A stretch of DNA of 64,000 bases from an uncultured Lachnospiraceae bacterium. GTDB taxonomy: Bacteria > Bacillota > Clostridia > Lachnospirales > Lachnospiraceae. Numbering within the stretch: position 1 is the stretch's first letter; each line of letters begins with the position of its first letter. Below the pieces are notes generated by a model. That model did not search any database. It was not told where the DNA came from and worked only from the letters and a program-made list of their open reading frames with translations. This document shows positions 1 through 8,481 of the stretch, piece by piece. Position numbers and translations under genes: made by a program. The stretch covers positions 1-64,000 of the forward strand of contig CALGVA010000003.1 of assembly GCA_937920345.1 (NCBI GenBank). Direction: 5' to 3'.

Positions 1-136
1 GCTTCGCAAACTCGGAAAAGCTGCCAGATTCAATTCCTTCGGAATTAACTTCGCGAGATTTGCTTCGCAAACTCGGAAAAGCTGCCAGATTCAATTCCTT
101 CGGAATTAACTTCGCGGGATTTGCTTCGCAGACTCA
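1..136. repeat. 61-bp direct repeat, two full copies plus a partial third
   Basis: The unit beginning GCTTCGCAAACTCGG starts at 1 and 62, and its first bases recur at 123. The two full copies differ at about one base (cgcgAgatt versus cgcGggatt). Each contains a perfect small hairpin, AATTCC-TTC-GGAATT (32-46 in the first copy). The array is cut by the window edge, so total copy number is unknown. It lies directly upstream of sigG. A GCTTCGCAA stretch also occurs at 27541. It has no spacer variation, so it is a tandem repeat and not a CRISPR. Confidence 0.85.
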
Positions 137-178
137 AAGAAGCAGATCAGTACAATAACAGGAAAGGGCGGGTATGAT

Positions 179-958
179 ATGATACAGGGTAAAGTAGAGA
201 TCTGCGGCGTCAATACATCGAAACTGCCGCTTCTAAAAAATGCCGAAAAAGAAGAACTCTTTAAACGAATCGGAGACGGAGATGAGGCTGCCCGCAAAGA
301 ATATATTAACGGCAATCTCCGGCTTGTCTTAAGTGTCATCAAACGTTTCCACTCAAGTAATGAAAATGTGGACGATCTGTTCCAGATCGGCTGTATCGGA
401 TTGATCAAGGCAATTGATAATTTCGACTGTTCCCTTAATGTGAAATTTTCCACCTACGCTGTGCCGATGATCGTCGGCGAAATCCGCCGTTATCTGCGCG
501 ATGCCAACAGTATCCGGGTCTCCCGCTCCCTCAAGGACACCGCCTATAAAGCAATCTATGCAAAGGAACATCTCACCCGCATCAATTCCAAAGAACCTAC
601 CGTCACGGAAATCGCTGCGGAAGTCGGTCTGCCCAAAGAAGACATCGTCTATGCACTCGATGCCATACAGGCGCCCATGAGTCTGTACGAACCCGTCTAC
701 ACTGACGGCGGTGATACACTCTACGTCATGGATCAGATCAGCGACAAGAAAAACCGTGAAGAGATCTGGGTAGAGCATATTTCCTTAAGCGAAGCCATGA
801 AGCGCTTAAGCGATCGTGAATATGAAATCATCACCCTTCGCTTTTTCGAAGGCAAGACCCAGATGGAAGTCGCCACTAAAATCGGCATCTCTCAGGCTCA
901 GGTATCCCGTCTGGAGAAAAACGCCCTGAAGACCATGCGGATGTATCTGACCGCCTGA
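179..958 (+). CDS. sigG: RNA polymerase forespore sigma factor SigG
   Basis: Late forespore-specific sigma factor of the sigma-70 family (259 aa, the usual length). The N-terminal stretch KVEICGVNTSKLP is the SigG hallmark implicated in anti-sigma (CsfB/Gin) recognition. Region 2 follows (residues about 45-115, with DLFQIGCIGLIKAIDNFD), then region 3, then region 4 with the HTH KTQMEVATKIGISQAQVSRLE near the C-terminus. ATG 179 is preceded by a purine-rich AAAGGGCGGG. In many Clostridia sigG sits just downstream of sigE on the same strand. Here it is convergent with the regulator gene that separates it from sigE, so it must have its own promoter, upstream of or within the 61-bp repeats. SigF is the only close alternative, and the N-terminal motif argues against it. 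Confidence 0.93.
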   Translation: MIQGKVEICGVNTSKLPLLKNAEKEELFKRIGDGDEAARKEYINGNLRLVLSVIKRFHSSNENVDDLFQIGCIGLIKAIDNFDCSLNVKFSTYAVPMIVGEIRRYLRDANSIRVSRSLKDTAYKAIYAKEHLTRINSKEPTVTEIAAEVGLPKEDIVYALDAIQAPMSLYEPVYTDGGDTLYVMDQISDKKNREEIWVEHISLSEAMKRLSDREYEIITLRFFEGKTQMEVATKIGISQAQVSRLEKNALKTMRMYLTA

Positions 959-1001
959 GTGTCCGCCACTGTTTCCGTTATGCTGCTCCGTCATCCCTAT
1001 A

Positions 1002-2993
1002 TTAATAATCCGCCACATCAAAGGTCACCGTAATATCTTTACCGCCATATAACTTGAAATAGTTCTGTATAATACGGTCTGTGACAACGCGGATATTTTC
1101 TTTCTCTGTTCCCATCAGTACCACCAGAAACTGGGAACTGCTGTATCTGGTGCCTACGTCCACGCCCCGCAGTGATTTACAGATTGACTGTTCCATACAC
1201 TGCATGGCAATCTCCATACGCTCCAGTTTGATCTCGCTGCCGTCTGACGAGAAAAGCGTAAACAGCAGCAGTTGTGTCTCCTGCTTGCTTCTCTCCGAGA
1301 AGCGGGTCACAAACTCATAGATATGCGCGAATTCGGCATATTCAACCTGAAACGCGCCGGTGCGGCTGTCTCTCGTCTGGATCATATTGATCACCGTCTC
1401 CAGATCATTCTTAGACTGCTCCGGTGTGCGCACCATACCGGTGCTCTGGAAGAAGCCGTAACGAACATTCTCATTTTGTTTAACATGGTACAGCGCCTTA
1501 TCTGCCCTTTGATACAGTTCTTCATACTCATAGCCGTCTGCACCTGAGACACTGATACCGATGGAGAGCTGTGTCTCCTTGAGGACATCCACCTCATCCT
1601 GTTTTGCGGTAAATGCATCCAGAATCTCATTAACCTTAACAATAGCTGCATCCCTGCTGCGCATCCCTTCCGCAAAATAAAGGAATTCGTCGCCGCCGGT
1701 TCTGCAGACAACACCCGTACTGCACACTTCCCGCAGCACATCCGCCGTCACCTTCAGGGCATAATCACCCGCCAGATGTCCATGCGTCTGATTGATCCGC
1801 TTAAAATGATCCAGATCAATAATCATGAGACAGCCGCCTGCAACCCGCAGCCCGTTCTCTATCTCATTCACACCTTTACGCTTACTCAAAACACCCGTCA
1901 GATAATCCGTAGGCGCATCCAGCACACTCTCACTGCCCATAGCAATACCGTAGATCTTCTCGCTGTCAAAGATCGGCGACGCCATCTCTTCCTCCCGCAT
2001 CCACTGCTGCTCCAGCGCGCCTTCTTTGATCAGTTCAAGAAATATATCCACCAGGTCAGGGTCCCACTGGGTCCCTTTCCCTTTCCTCAATTCTTCCATG
2101 ACGATATCGTCACTGAGCCTTCTCCGGTAGACACGATTGCTTGTCATGGCATCATAGGAATCTACCAGACCAATAATTCTTGCAACAAGCGGAATCGATT
2201 CCGCCTTCAGTCCTTCCGGATACCCCTTGCCGTCATAGCGCTCATGGTGATACTTCGCTCCAACATTAACATTCGGAAACATCTTAAAATCCTTCAGGAT
2301 CTCCGAACCCATGATCGTATGTCCCTTGATCAGCCTGAATTCCAGATCCGTCAGCCGGAATGGTTTATTCAGCACCGCATCCGGCACACCGATCTTACCC
2401 ACATCATGCAGCATCGCCACGTAATATATATTCTGAATCTCTTCTTCCGGCCAGCCCAGCCGCTGTGCCATCAACTCGGCGTATGCCGCCACACGCATGG
2501 AATGCCCCTTCGTGTAGTCATCCTTCGCATCCACCGTATTCGCTACCGTCATGATCGCCTGAATGGTAATGCGCTCCATCTCCCTCGTTTTCTCATCCAG
2601 TCTCCGCTGCAGATCCTTACGGTAACCGTCCAGTTCCAGCGTACTCTTAATACGGCTCATCATAATCTGTGGTTCAAAAGGCTTGGAAATAAAATCACAG
2701 GCGCCCACACGGAAGCATTCCACCTCCGTCTCGGAACTGCGATCCGCCGTCAGGAAAATTACGGGAATCTTACTCCACCGTTTGTCAGCCTGCAATGTGC
2801 GCATAACCTCAAAGCCGCCGATATCCGGCATATTAATATCTAACAGGATCAGATCCGGTGTATGTCTGTCCAGATACTTGTATGCCTGTTTTCCGGAGTT
2901 AACGGCAACTACCTTGTACATCTCTCCCAGCAGATTCTGCGCTGTTGATAACGTCAGCCTGTCATCATCCACAATTAAAATTATTTTTTTCAT
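1002..2993 (-). CDS. REC / HD-GYP / GGDEF response regulator with a second degenerate GGDEF-like domain
   Basis: 663 aa, predicted cytoplasmic cyclic-di-GMP turnover protein. A receiver domain (residues 1-125) has the phospho-acceptor in LLDINMP (D52). An HD-GYP phosphodiesterase domain (about 145-340) shows MLHDVGKIG and the GYP-type motif DGKGYPEGL. A GGDEF domain (about 365-515) has an intact CRTGGDEF, so a cyclase activity is possible. The last 135 residues read like a second diguanylate-cyclase fold whose signature has become RYSSSQFLVVL and is probably inactive. No cognate kinase is adjacent. The gene lies between sigE and sigG, on the sigE strand, 119 bp after sigE, so it may be read from the same transcript. 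ATG 2993 follows a GAGGGCGA ribosome-binding site. Confidence 0.88.
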   Translation of the reverse strand: MKKIILIVDDDRLTLSTAQNLLGEMYKVVAVNSGKQAYKYLDRHTPDLILLDINMPDIGGFEVMRTLQADKRWSKIPVIFLTADRSSETEVECFRVGACDFISKPFEPQIMMSRIKSTLELDGYRKDLQRRLDEKTREMERITIQAIMTVANTVDAKDDYTKGHSMRVAAYAELMAQRLGWPEEEIQNIYYVAMLHDVGKIGVPDAVLNKPFRLTDLEFRLIKGHTIMGSEILKDFKMFPNVNVGAKYHHERYDGKGYPEGLKAESIPLVARIIGLVDSYDAMTSNRVYRRRLSDDIVMEELRKGKGTQWDPDLVDIFLELIKEGALEQQWMREEEMASPIFDSEKIYGIAMGSESVLDAPTDYLTGVLSKRKGVNEIENGLRVAGGCLMIIDLDHFKRINQTHGHLAGDYALKVTADVLREVCSTGVVCRTGGDEFLYFAEGMRSRDAAIVKVNEILDAFTAKQDEVDVLKETQLSIGISVSGADGYEYEELYQRADKALYHVKQNENVRYGFFQSTGMVRTPEQSKNDLETVINMIQTRDSRTGAFQVEYAEFAHIYEFVTRFSERSKQETQLLLFTLFSSDGSEIKLERMEIAMQCMEQSICKSLRGVDVGTRYSSSQFLVVLMGTEKENIRVVTDRIIQNYFKLYGGKDITVTFDVADY

Positions 2994-3112
2994 TCGCCCT
3001 CACACATATGTTTGTCTATACCGCTTCTGATCAAACACTTTCACATTTCAGAATAGTTTTTAACCACAAAATGGAATACCTAAACATATGATATCATCAC
3101 AGACCGTAAAAA

Positions 3113-3853
3113 TCAATTGTCTTTGCTCATCTCCTTTTTCAGTCTGCGCATAATCTTCTTTTCCAGCCGCGAAATGTACGATTGTGATATTCCCAGCAGT
3201 TCGGCAACCTCTTTCTGCGTCAGTTCCTTACCGTCCGCATTCCCCAGCCCGAACCGCAGCCTGATGATTGTCTGCTCCCGCTCGGACAGCTTGGCAATCG
3301 CTTTGATTAACAGCTTGCGCTCCACCTCATTCTCCAGATCTTTATAGATCACATCCTCATCTGTCCCCAGAATATCCGACAGTAAAAGTTCATTGCCGTC
3401 CCAGTCAACGTTTAACGGCTCGTCAATCGACACCTCCATTTTATGTTTGCTGTTTCTTCTTAAATACATTAAGATTTCATTCTCAATACAACGCGACGCA
3501 TAGGTTGCCAGCTTGATATTTTTCTCCGGATTAAATGTATTGATCGACTTAATCAGACCGATCGTACCGATAGAAATCAGATCTTCCACGCCTACGCCAG
3601 TATTATCGAACTTCTTGGCGATATATACCACCAGTCTCAGGTTATGTTCTATCAGGATCGCCTTGGCTTCATCCTCATACTCTGTGCCAAGATCGTTTAT
3701 GATTGCATTCTCTCTCTCACTCTCAAGGGGCGGCGGCAGTACCTCCGTTCCGCCTATGTAATGAATATCTCCCTGCCTCGTCATAAGAAATCTCGGGTCC
3801 TTATGTACCATCTTAAACTGAACTTTGCCGGGAATTGCCACTTTTAAAACCAT
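3113..3853 (-). CDS. sigE: RNA polymerase mother-cell sigma factor SigE (pro-form)
   Basis: Early mother-cell sigma factor, 246 aa. A short N-terminal pro-sequence (about the first 25-30 residues, VAIPGKVQFKMVHKD) precedes the conserved GGTEVLPPPL segment. Region 2 has DLISIGTIGLIKSINTF and the C-terminal HTH of region 4 is TQKEVAELLGISQSYISRLE. It is synthesised inactive and expected to be cleaved by SpoIIGA, whose gene ends 11 bp upstream. The SigE ribosome-binding site AGGAGGAAGG overlaps the end of spoIIGA, which indicates an operon and probable coupling. Length and pro-sequence separate it from SigK. Confidence 0.95.
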   Translation of the reverse strand: MVLKVAIPGKVQFKMVHKDPRFLMTRQGDIHYIGGTEVLPPPLESERENAIINDLGTEYEDEAKAILIEHNLRLVVYIAKKFDNTGVGVEDLISIGTIGLIKSINTFNPEKNIKLATYASRCIENEILMYLRRNSKHKMEVSIDEPLNVDWDGNELLLSDILGTDEDVIYKDLENEVERKLLIKAIAKLSEREQTIIRLRFGLGNADGKELTQKEVAELLGISQSYISRLEKKIMRRLKKEMSKDN

Positions 3854-3864
3854 TTTCCTTCCTC

Positions 3865-4677
3865 CTAGTCTTCTAATAGACGGGGGTGAAGTATCATCTG
3901 ATAGATACTTTCTTCCGACATTCCTGTATTACAGATCGCTACAATAACATGTTCTTTCCTGATCTGACGCGTTTCATCCTCTATCATCATTTCCGGCAGT
4001 TCATAAGCATCCAGTATGCCTCTCTCCCTGCCGATGCTCCGGAACGGAACCGCATGATATTTTTCCGGTCTGAAACAGTCTGCAATCTCTTCTGCCAGCC
4101 TCTTACTGATGACACACACCGGTTCTCCCGACAGTGGATCTGTCAGATGATTGCCTGTATCCAGCAGTGCCCTGACCGGAATCTCCCGTGCAGGCTCCGG
4201 CACATAGATCACAACTCTTTTCAGTCCGCTCTCCTTCCTGCGTCTCAAGAAGCCGACTACCTTTAACAGAACCAGATAGGAGAGCCCGCCCGTGACAAGT
4301 GTAAGCACAAGACTCACATCTCCTTTTAGAACTGTTCTGAGACGATTCAGAATCCATATCATAGTGCCGCCTAAAAAAAATCCGCAGCCCGCCATTACAA
4401 GACTTGCGTGAATCAGCTGCCTTTTATGACAGATTCGAAAAGTTACATACAGCATACACATACTGACAGGAATCGTGCTTACAAGTATCCGGATTCCCAC
4501 CGTACCTGCCGGCACCAATATTGTTCCGCAAACCATCAATGCGCCGAGCGCCGCCCCCATAAGAATCCTTCCATGCGTGGCAGTACATTGCAGGATCCGT
4601 CCGGCAAGCGACAGCAGATACAGATTGCTCGTCAGCTGCAGAATAAAAACACTGTCAATATATAATTTGTAATACAC
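3865..4677 (-). CDS. spoIIGA: Sigma-E processing peptidase SpoIIGA
   Basis: Membrane aspartic protease that activates pro-SigE at the sporulation septum. The N-terminal half has about five hydrophobic segments (VFILQLTSNLYLL, MGAALGALMVCG and others). The C-terminal cytoplasmic half carries the catalytic LLDTGNHL motif near residue 174. I chose the GTG at 4677, 270 aa, because GGAGG sits 6 nt before it and the protein then begins VYYKLYIDSVF, as in the family. A longer in-frame ATG at 4734 lacks support. It lies between ftsZ and sigE, the classical location. A 10-bp terminator separates it from ftsZ, so it has a separate promoter in the roughly 100-bp gap. Confidence 0.92.
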   Translation of the reverse strand: MYYKLYIDSVFILQLTSNLYLLSLAGRILQCTATHGRILMGAALGALMVCGTILVPAGTVGIRILVSTIPVSMCMLYVTFRICHKRQLIHASLVMAGCGFFLGGTMIWILNRLRTVLKGDVSLVLTLVTGGLSYLVLLKVVGFLRRRKESGLKRVVIYVPEPAREIPVRALLDTGNHLTDPLSGEPVCVISKRLAEEIADCFRPEKYHAVPFRSIGRERGILDAYELPEMMIEDETRQIRKEHVIVAICNTGMSEESIYQMILHPRLLED

Positions 4678-4776
4678 ATCCCACCTCCGTGTTTCTGCTC
4701 TATTATAAGAAATCCGTGACGAATAATCTGTCATAATCAGGGAGCATTTCCACTATTTTTGAAGACAGATAGCAAC

Positions 4777-4805
4777 AAAAAACCACAGGATATTCTATCC
4801 TGTGG
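4777..4805 (-). terminator. Rho-independent terminator after ftsZ
   Basis: Perfect 10-bp stem CCACAGGATA / TATCCTGTGG with a 3-nt loop, followed on the minus strand by TTTTTTG. It lies 28 bp after the ftsZ stop and ends the dcw transcript ahead of spoIIGA. Confidence 0.9.
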
Positions 4806-4832
4806 TCTCGATCGGCCTTATGCCGTTTTCGT

Positions 4833-6050
4833 CTATTTACTTCTTAAGAAATCCGGAATTTTTAAGGATTTCTCTTCAACTGAACTCTTGATATCTCCCG
4901 TCTTGCCTATGCCGCCGATGGTCTTGAGCTGACCCGCTCCGGCTTGTCCGGCCATACTGCCCGGCTGTTTCACACCACCGGCTCCTGCCGCAAAATTACC
5001 GAGCCCGGCACCTGGCATGGTTCCCACAGTCTGCTTGCCCTGCAGAGACGTCGGCGTTATGTAGCCGGTCTTGAATCCAAGCCCGCTCATCTGTCGTGCC
5101 TTCTCTTCGATTCCGGTAGCAATAATCGTGATATTGCACGTATCGTTCATATTGACATCATACATTGCACCGAAAATAATATTGACATCGTCGCCCGTAA
5201 GTTCCTGCACATAACTCGCCGCATCATTGGCATCCGCCAGTGAAATATCGCCGGACACATTGATGATCACATGCGTTGCACCGGAAATAGTCGTCTCCAG
5301 AAGCGGACTCTCTACCGCCATCTTGACAGCTTCACTCGCTTTATCGTCACCTTTACCCGTACCGATACCAATATGCGCAATCCCCTTGTCCTTCATAACA
5401 GTTTGTACATCCGCAAAGTCAAGGTTAATAACAGAAGGTACATTGATCAGATCCGTAATTCCCTGTACTGCCTGCTGCAGCACTTCGTCCGCTTTCTTCA
5501 GCGCATCCGGCATGGTTGTCCTTCTGTCAACGATTTCCAGAAGTTTATCATTCGGAATAACAATTAATGTATCTACATTATCTTTAATCTTATCTATTCC
5601 CGCAAGGGCATTGGTCATACGCGCCTTCGCCTCAAACCGGAAAGGTTTGGTCACTACGCCTACCGTCAGAATCCCCATGTCTTTGGCAAGCTTGGCCACC
5701 ACAGGGGCTGCACCCGTACCGGTTCCCCCGCCCATTCCACAGGTAACAAATACCATGTCCGCACCCTTGAGCGCCGCCGCAACCTCGTCAGAACTCTCCT
5801 CCGCCGCTTTCTCACCGATCTCAGGCTTGGCTCCCGCACCTAAACCTTTCGTCAGTTTCTCGCCGATCTGCAGCAGTGTCGGCGCCTTGCACAGCTGTAA
5901 TGCCTGCTTATCCGTATTGATCCCGATAAACTCTACACCGTCTATTTCTTCATCTATCATTCTATTTACAGCGTTATTGCCTGCACCGCCGACACCGACT
6001 ACGATGATCTTAGCAGCAGACTCAGCATCATTCGACTTAATCTCAAGCAA
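4833..6050 (-). CDS. ftsZ: Cell division protein FtsZ
   Basis: Tubulin-like GTPase that forms the Z ring. The 405-aa product shows the nucleotide-binding VVGVGGAGNNAVNRM near the N-terminus, the tubulin signature GGGTGTGAAPVV, and the T7-loop region NLDFADV. A Gly/Ala/Gln-rich linker precedes the conserved C-terminal peptide ending KIPDFLRSK, which normally binds FtsA or SepF. I place the start at TTG 6050 because GAAGGAGG lies 7 nt upstream and the protein then starts MLEIKSND. The upstream ATG at 6086 would put that ribosome-binding site inside the gene. It is the last gene of the dcw transcript, and no ftsA precedes it. Confidence 0.96.
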   Translation of the reverse strand: MLEIKSNDAESAAKIIVVGVGGAGNNAVNRMIDEEIDGVEFIGINTDKQALQLCKAPTLLQIGEKLTKGLGAGAKPEIGEKAAEESSDEVAAALKGADMVFVTCGMGGGTGTGAAPVVAKLAKDMGILTVGVVTKPFRFEAKARMTNALAGIDKIKDNVDTLIVIPNDKLLEIVDRRTTMPDALKKADEVLQQAVQGITDLINVPSVINLDFADVQTVMKDKGIAHIGIGTGKGDDKASEAVKMAVESPLLETTISGATHVIINVSGDISLADANDAASYVQELTGDDVNIIFGAMYDVNMNDTCNITIIATGIEEKARQMSGLGFKTGYITPTSLQGKQTVGTMPGAGLGNFAAGAGGVKQPGSMAGQAGAGQLKTIGGIGKTGDIKSSVEEKSLKIPDFLRSK

Positions 6051-6153
6051 GGTGATTCCTCCTTCTGTTTCCCCATAAACTCTCATAGATTATCATATAA
6101 TTATTTTCCGAAATTCGCAACCCATTTTTTTGCTTTTTTAAGAAAAGCACGTC

Positions 6154-6996
6154 CTACTCCTGCTCAAAAGTGTACGATCGCGTATCTTCACTGTATTCCC
6201 GCATATTCAGCGTTCCCTCTTTACCGATCAAATCCGGCAGTATATATTGTAGTTTCATGATTTTCTCATCAATATATTGATCGTCTCCCAGCGCAACCTT
6301 CGCTTCACCGAACATCAGTGTGACCTGATAATCCGTATCAAAATAGATTCTGTCCGCCGACATGGAATATCTTTCCAGCTGCTGTGTGATATTCAGCACC
6401 TCGTCGAACACCTCCGGCCGCTCCACCGGCAGCGGCTCGTGCAGGATCACATGGTCAAATGACAGTCCTGTCACCTGCGGGATTCCCGCCGTTTCTTCCA
6501 TGGAAGTCTCGACCACGATCCCGTCCTTGTCAAAATACACATAGCGCCCCAGATAAGAGACATATCCTGCCAGCGCCTTCTCATATACGATAATGCGAAT
6601 CGTATCCCTCGCCTCGATCTCCACGTCCATTGCCTGAATAAAGGGAATATCTTCCATTCCCTTATCTTTATATTTCAATGAAAGAAACAGTGAATTATTG
6701 CCGAACCTGCCTCCCATCACCATCTCCATGATCTCTTCGTTGCTATAATGAACATTCCCCTCCACATGCACTGTAGTGACGGTGTAATTATGAATAATAT
6801 ATTCGTATCCCGCAATCAGGATCGTCAGCAGAAGAATCAGCGTAACGGAAAGGATCACCGCCCTCTTGTTTCTGTCAAAGCGCAGCTTCTCTCTCCGTCC
6901 GCCTCTCTTCTTTTCTGTCTCTATGTCGTTATTTTTGACAAGCCGCAGATTGGGATTACTCTTCTTCACTTTTCTAACCGTTTTCTTATTCGCCAT
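6154..6996 (-). CDS. ftsQ: Cell division protein FtsQ/DivIB
   Basis: Bitopic divisome protein, 280 aa. A basic cytoplasmic N-terminus (KKTVRKVKKSN) precedes a single membrane segment, AVILSVTLILLLTILIAGY (about 47-67). An extracytoplasmic POTRA domain follows, starting VTTVHVEGNVHYSNEEIMEMV, then the FtsQ beta domain. ATG 6996 is preceded by GAGG at 7 nt. The in-frame TTG at 7002 is too close to that site. It sits between murA and ftsZ, where ftsQ is expected. The family links FtsL/FtsB to the septal synthase. Confidence 0.88.
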   Translation of the reverse strand: MANKKTVRKVKKSNPNLRLVKNNDIETEKKRGGRREKLRFDRNKRAVILSVTLILLLTILIAGYEYIIHNYTVTTVHVEGNVHYSNEEIMEMVMGGRFGNNSLFLSLKYKDKGMEDIPFIQAMDVEIEARDTIRIIVYEKALAGYVSYLGRYVYFDKDGIVVETSMEETAGIPQVTGLSFDHVILHEPLPVERPEVFDEVLNITQQLERYSMSADRIYFDTDYQVTLMFGEAKVALGDDQYIDEKIMKLQYILPDLIGKEGTLNMREYSEDTRSYTFEQE

Positions 6997-7033
6997 CTGC
7001 AAACCTCATGCCATTTCACACTAACCCACATGA

Positions 7034-7160
7034 TTCCGAACCGCGGAATCTCATAATCTGTGCGGAAAATGCCCGTTTTTTGGCATTCTCTAGTGTGAGA
7101 TTTAGTACTTCTCCGCGAAACAGCCTCTGCTGTGCGTGGCTAGAAGTACTTCTCACACTA
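7034..7160. repeat. Intergenic multi-hairpin palindromic element (murA-ftsQ)
   Basis: Contains ATTCC/GGAAT and AATGCC/GGCATT hairpins and then a long imperfect palindrome. TAGTGTGAGA (7091-7100) and AGTACTTCT (7104-7112) pair with AGAAGTACT (7142-7150) and TCTCACACTA (7151-7160), enclosing an inner AACAGC/GCTGT. The right arm includes the murA stop codon. It could modulate mRNA stability or readthrough. No poly-T run marks a clear terminator. Confidence 0.65.
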
Positions 7161-8408
7161 AGCTAATTCTATCTCCGCCCCTAATTCCCGCAGGCTGAGT
7201 ACAATGTCCTCGTATCCTCTGTCAATATAATGACGGTTTGTCACGATGCCTGTGCCCTCTGCCGCCAGCGCCGCCACGACCAAAGCCGCACCGCCGCGCA
7301 GTTCTTCCGCCTGCACGATCATACCCTTAAGTCTGCTGTTCCCGTCGATATATGCAGTACTGCCCTGCACCGTGATGCCGGCTCCCATCCTGCGCAGCTG
7401 TGACACAATGCGAAACCGGTTCTCGAACACAGTCTCCTCTATGCGCCCCGCATGACCTGATACGGCCATAACTACCATGAAAGGCGACTGCATATCCGTC
7501 GGAAACGCAGGATAGCATCCCGTTATCAGGCTGTTGCATGTGCTCTCATGATCCCGTCCGGTCACCAGAATCCCCTCCGGTTCGCGGTCAATCGCCGCTC
7601 CCATTCTGACTGCCGTCTCCAGCACACTTTCCATATGATTCACCGGCGCATCTTTTAAGAATACGCGTCCTCCGGTACACATACAGGCACTCAGATACGT
7701 TCCTGCCACGATGCGGTCTGCAGGAATGCGGTATCTGACCGGTCTTAAACTTCTCACGCCGCGGATGATAAGACGATCCGTTCCGCTTCCCTCGATCTGT
7801 GCTCCCGCACTGATCAGGAATTCGCATAACGCCTGTATCTCCGGTTCTCTCGCCGCCGGTTCAATAACCGTCTCTCCCTCTGCCAGCACCGCCGCCAGAA
7901 TCAGATTCTCCGTCACGCCGACACTGACGAACGGCAGCCTGAGTACCGTGCCGTTGAGCTTTGATGCCTCCGCACAAAATCCCGTGCCTGTCTCTTCTAT
8001 CCTGACCCCCATCTTCCGAAGGGACTGCAGATGCAGATCAATGGGTCTTGCACCGATCACGCATCCGCCGGGATATTCCATGCATACATACCCCGTTCTG
8101 GCAAGCAGCGCGCCCAGCAGCATGATGGAGGAGCGCATCACCCCTACAGAGTCCGAAGGCATGTCACACTCCGACAGACACTCCGTATTCACACGCACGA
8201 TCCCTTCTTTTTTCTCCACCTTACAGCCCAGACTCGTAAGCAGGCGCTGCATATGAAAGACATCGGAGATGTCCGGGCAGTTCTCCAACTCACATGTCCC
8301 TTTTATCAGAAGTGTCGCCGCGAGAATCGGCAGCGACGCGTTTTTAGACCCTTGTATCGTAGTCTGTCCTTCCAGACGTTTCCCCCCATAGATACGAATA
8401 GCGTCCAT
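7158..8408 (-). CDS. murA: UDP-N-acetylglucosamine 1-carboxyvinyltransferase
   Basis: First committed step of peptidoglycan synthesis: transfers enolpyruvate from PEP to UDP-GlcNAc in the cytoplasm. 416 aa with the fosfomycin-target cysteine in GGCVIGARPID, the catalytic aspartate in FPTDMQSPFM, and the conserved arginine in LRGGAALVVAAL. It lies between ftsW and ftsQ, a position often held by murG, and this window has no murG. Low-GC Gram-positives often carry two MurA paralogues. Which paralogue this is cannot be decided from the sequence alone. Confidence 0.95.
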   Translation of the reverse strand: MDAIRIYGGKRLEGQTTIQGSKNASLPILAATLLIKGTCELENCPDISDVFHMQRLLTSLGCKVEKKEGIVRVNTECLSECDMPSDSVGVMRSSIMLLGALLARTGYVCMEYPGGCVIGARPIDLHLQSLRKMGVRIEETGTGFCAEASKLNGTVLRLPFVSVGVTENLILAAVLAEGETVIEPAAREPEIQALCEFLISAGAQIEGSGTDRLIIRGVRSLRPVRYRIPADRIVAGTYLSACMCTGGRVFLKDAPVNHMESVLETAVRMGAAIDREPEGILVTGRDHESTCNSLITGCYPAFPTDMQSPFMVVMAVSGHAGRIEETVFENRFRIVSQLRRMGAGITVQGSTAYIDGNSRLKGMIVQAEELRGGAALVVAALAAEGTGIVTNRHYIDRGYEDIVLSLRELGAEIELA

Positions 8409-8481
8409 ATTCCATTACCTCGAATCTAAAAATATGACCTATTCTATCTATATGGTTTTCCTAATAAAAGTTATCTTGTCC

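Noticed and set aside
1..136. CRISPR-like array at the window start
   Set aside because: The 61-bp units are contiguous and have no unique spacers; it is a plain tandem repeat.
1776..2843. 355-codon plus-strand ORF
   Set aside because: Antisense to the HD-GYP/GGDEF regulator, His/Arg-rich shadow without a ribosome-binding site or domains.
4735..4832. Spo0A box upstream of spoIIGA
   Set aside because: Only a weak CTGTCTTCA-like match was seen, too far from TTTGTCRAA to claim.
5227..6078. 283-codon plus-strand ORF
   Set aside because: Antisense to ftsZ with composition typical of a shadow frame; ftsZ motifs settle the strand.
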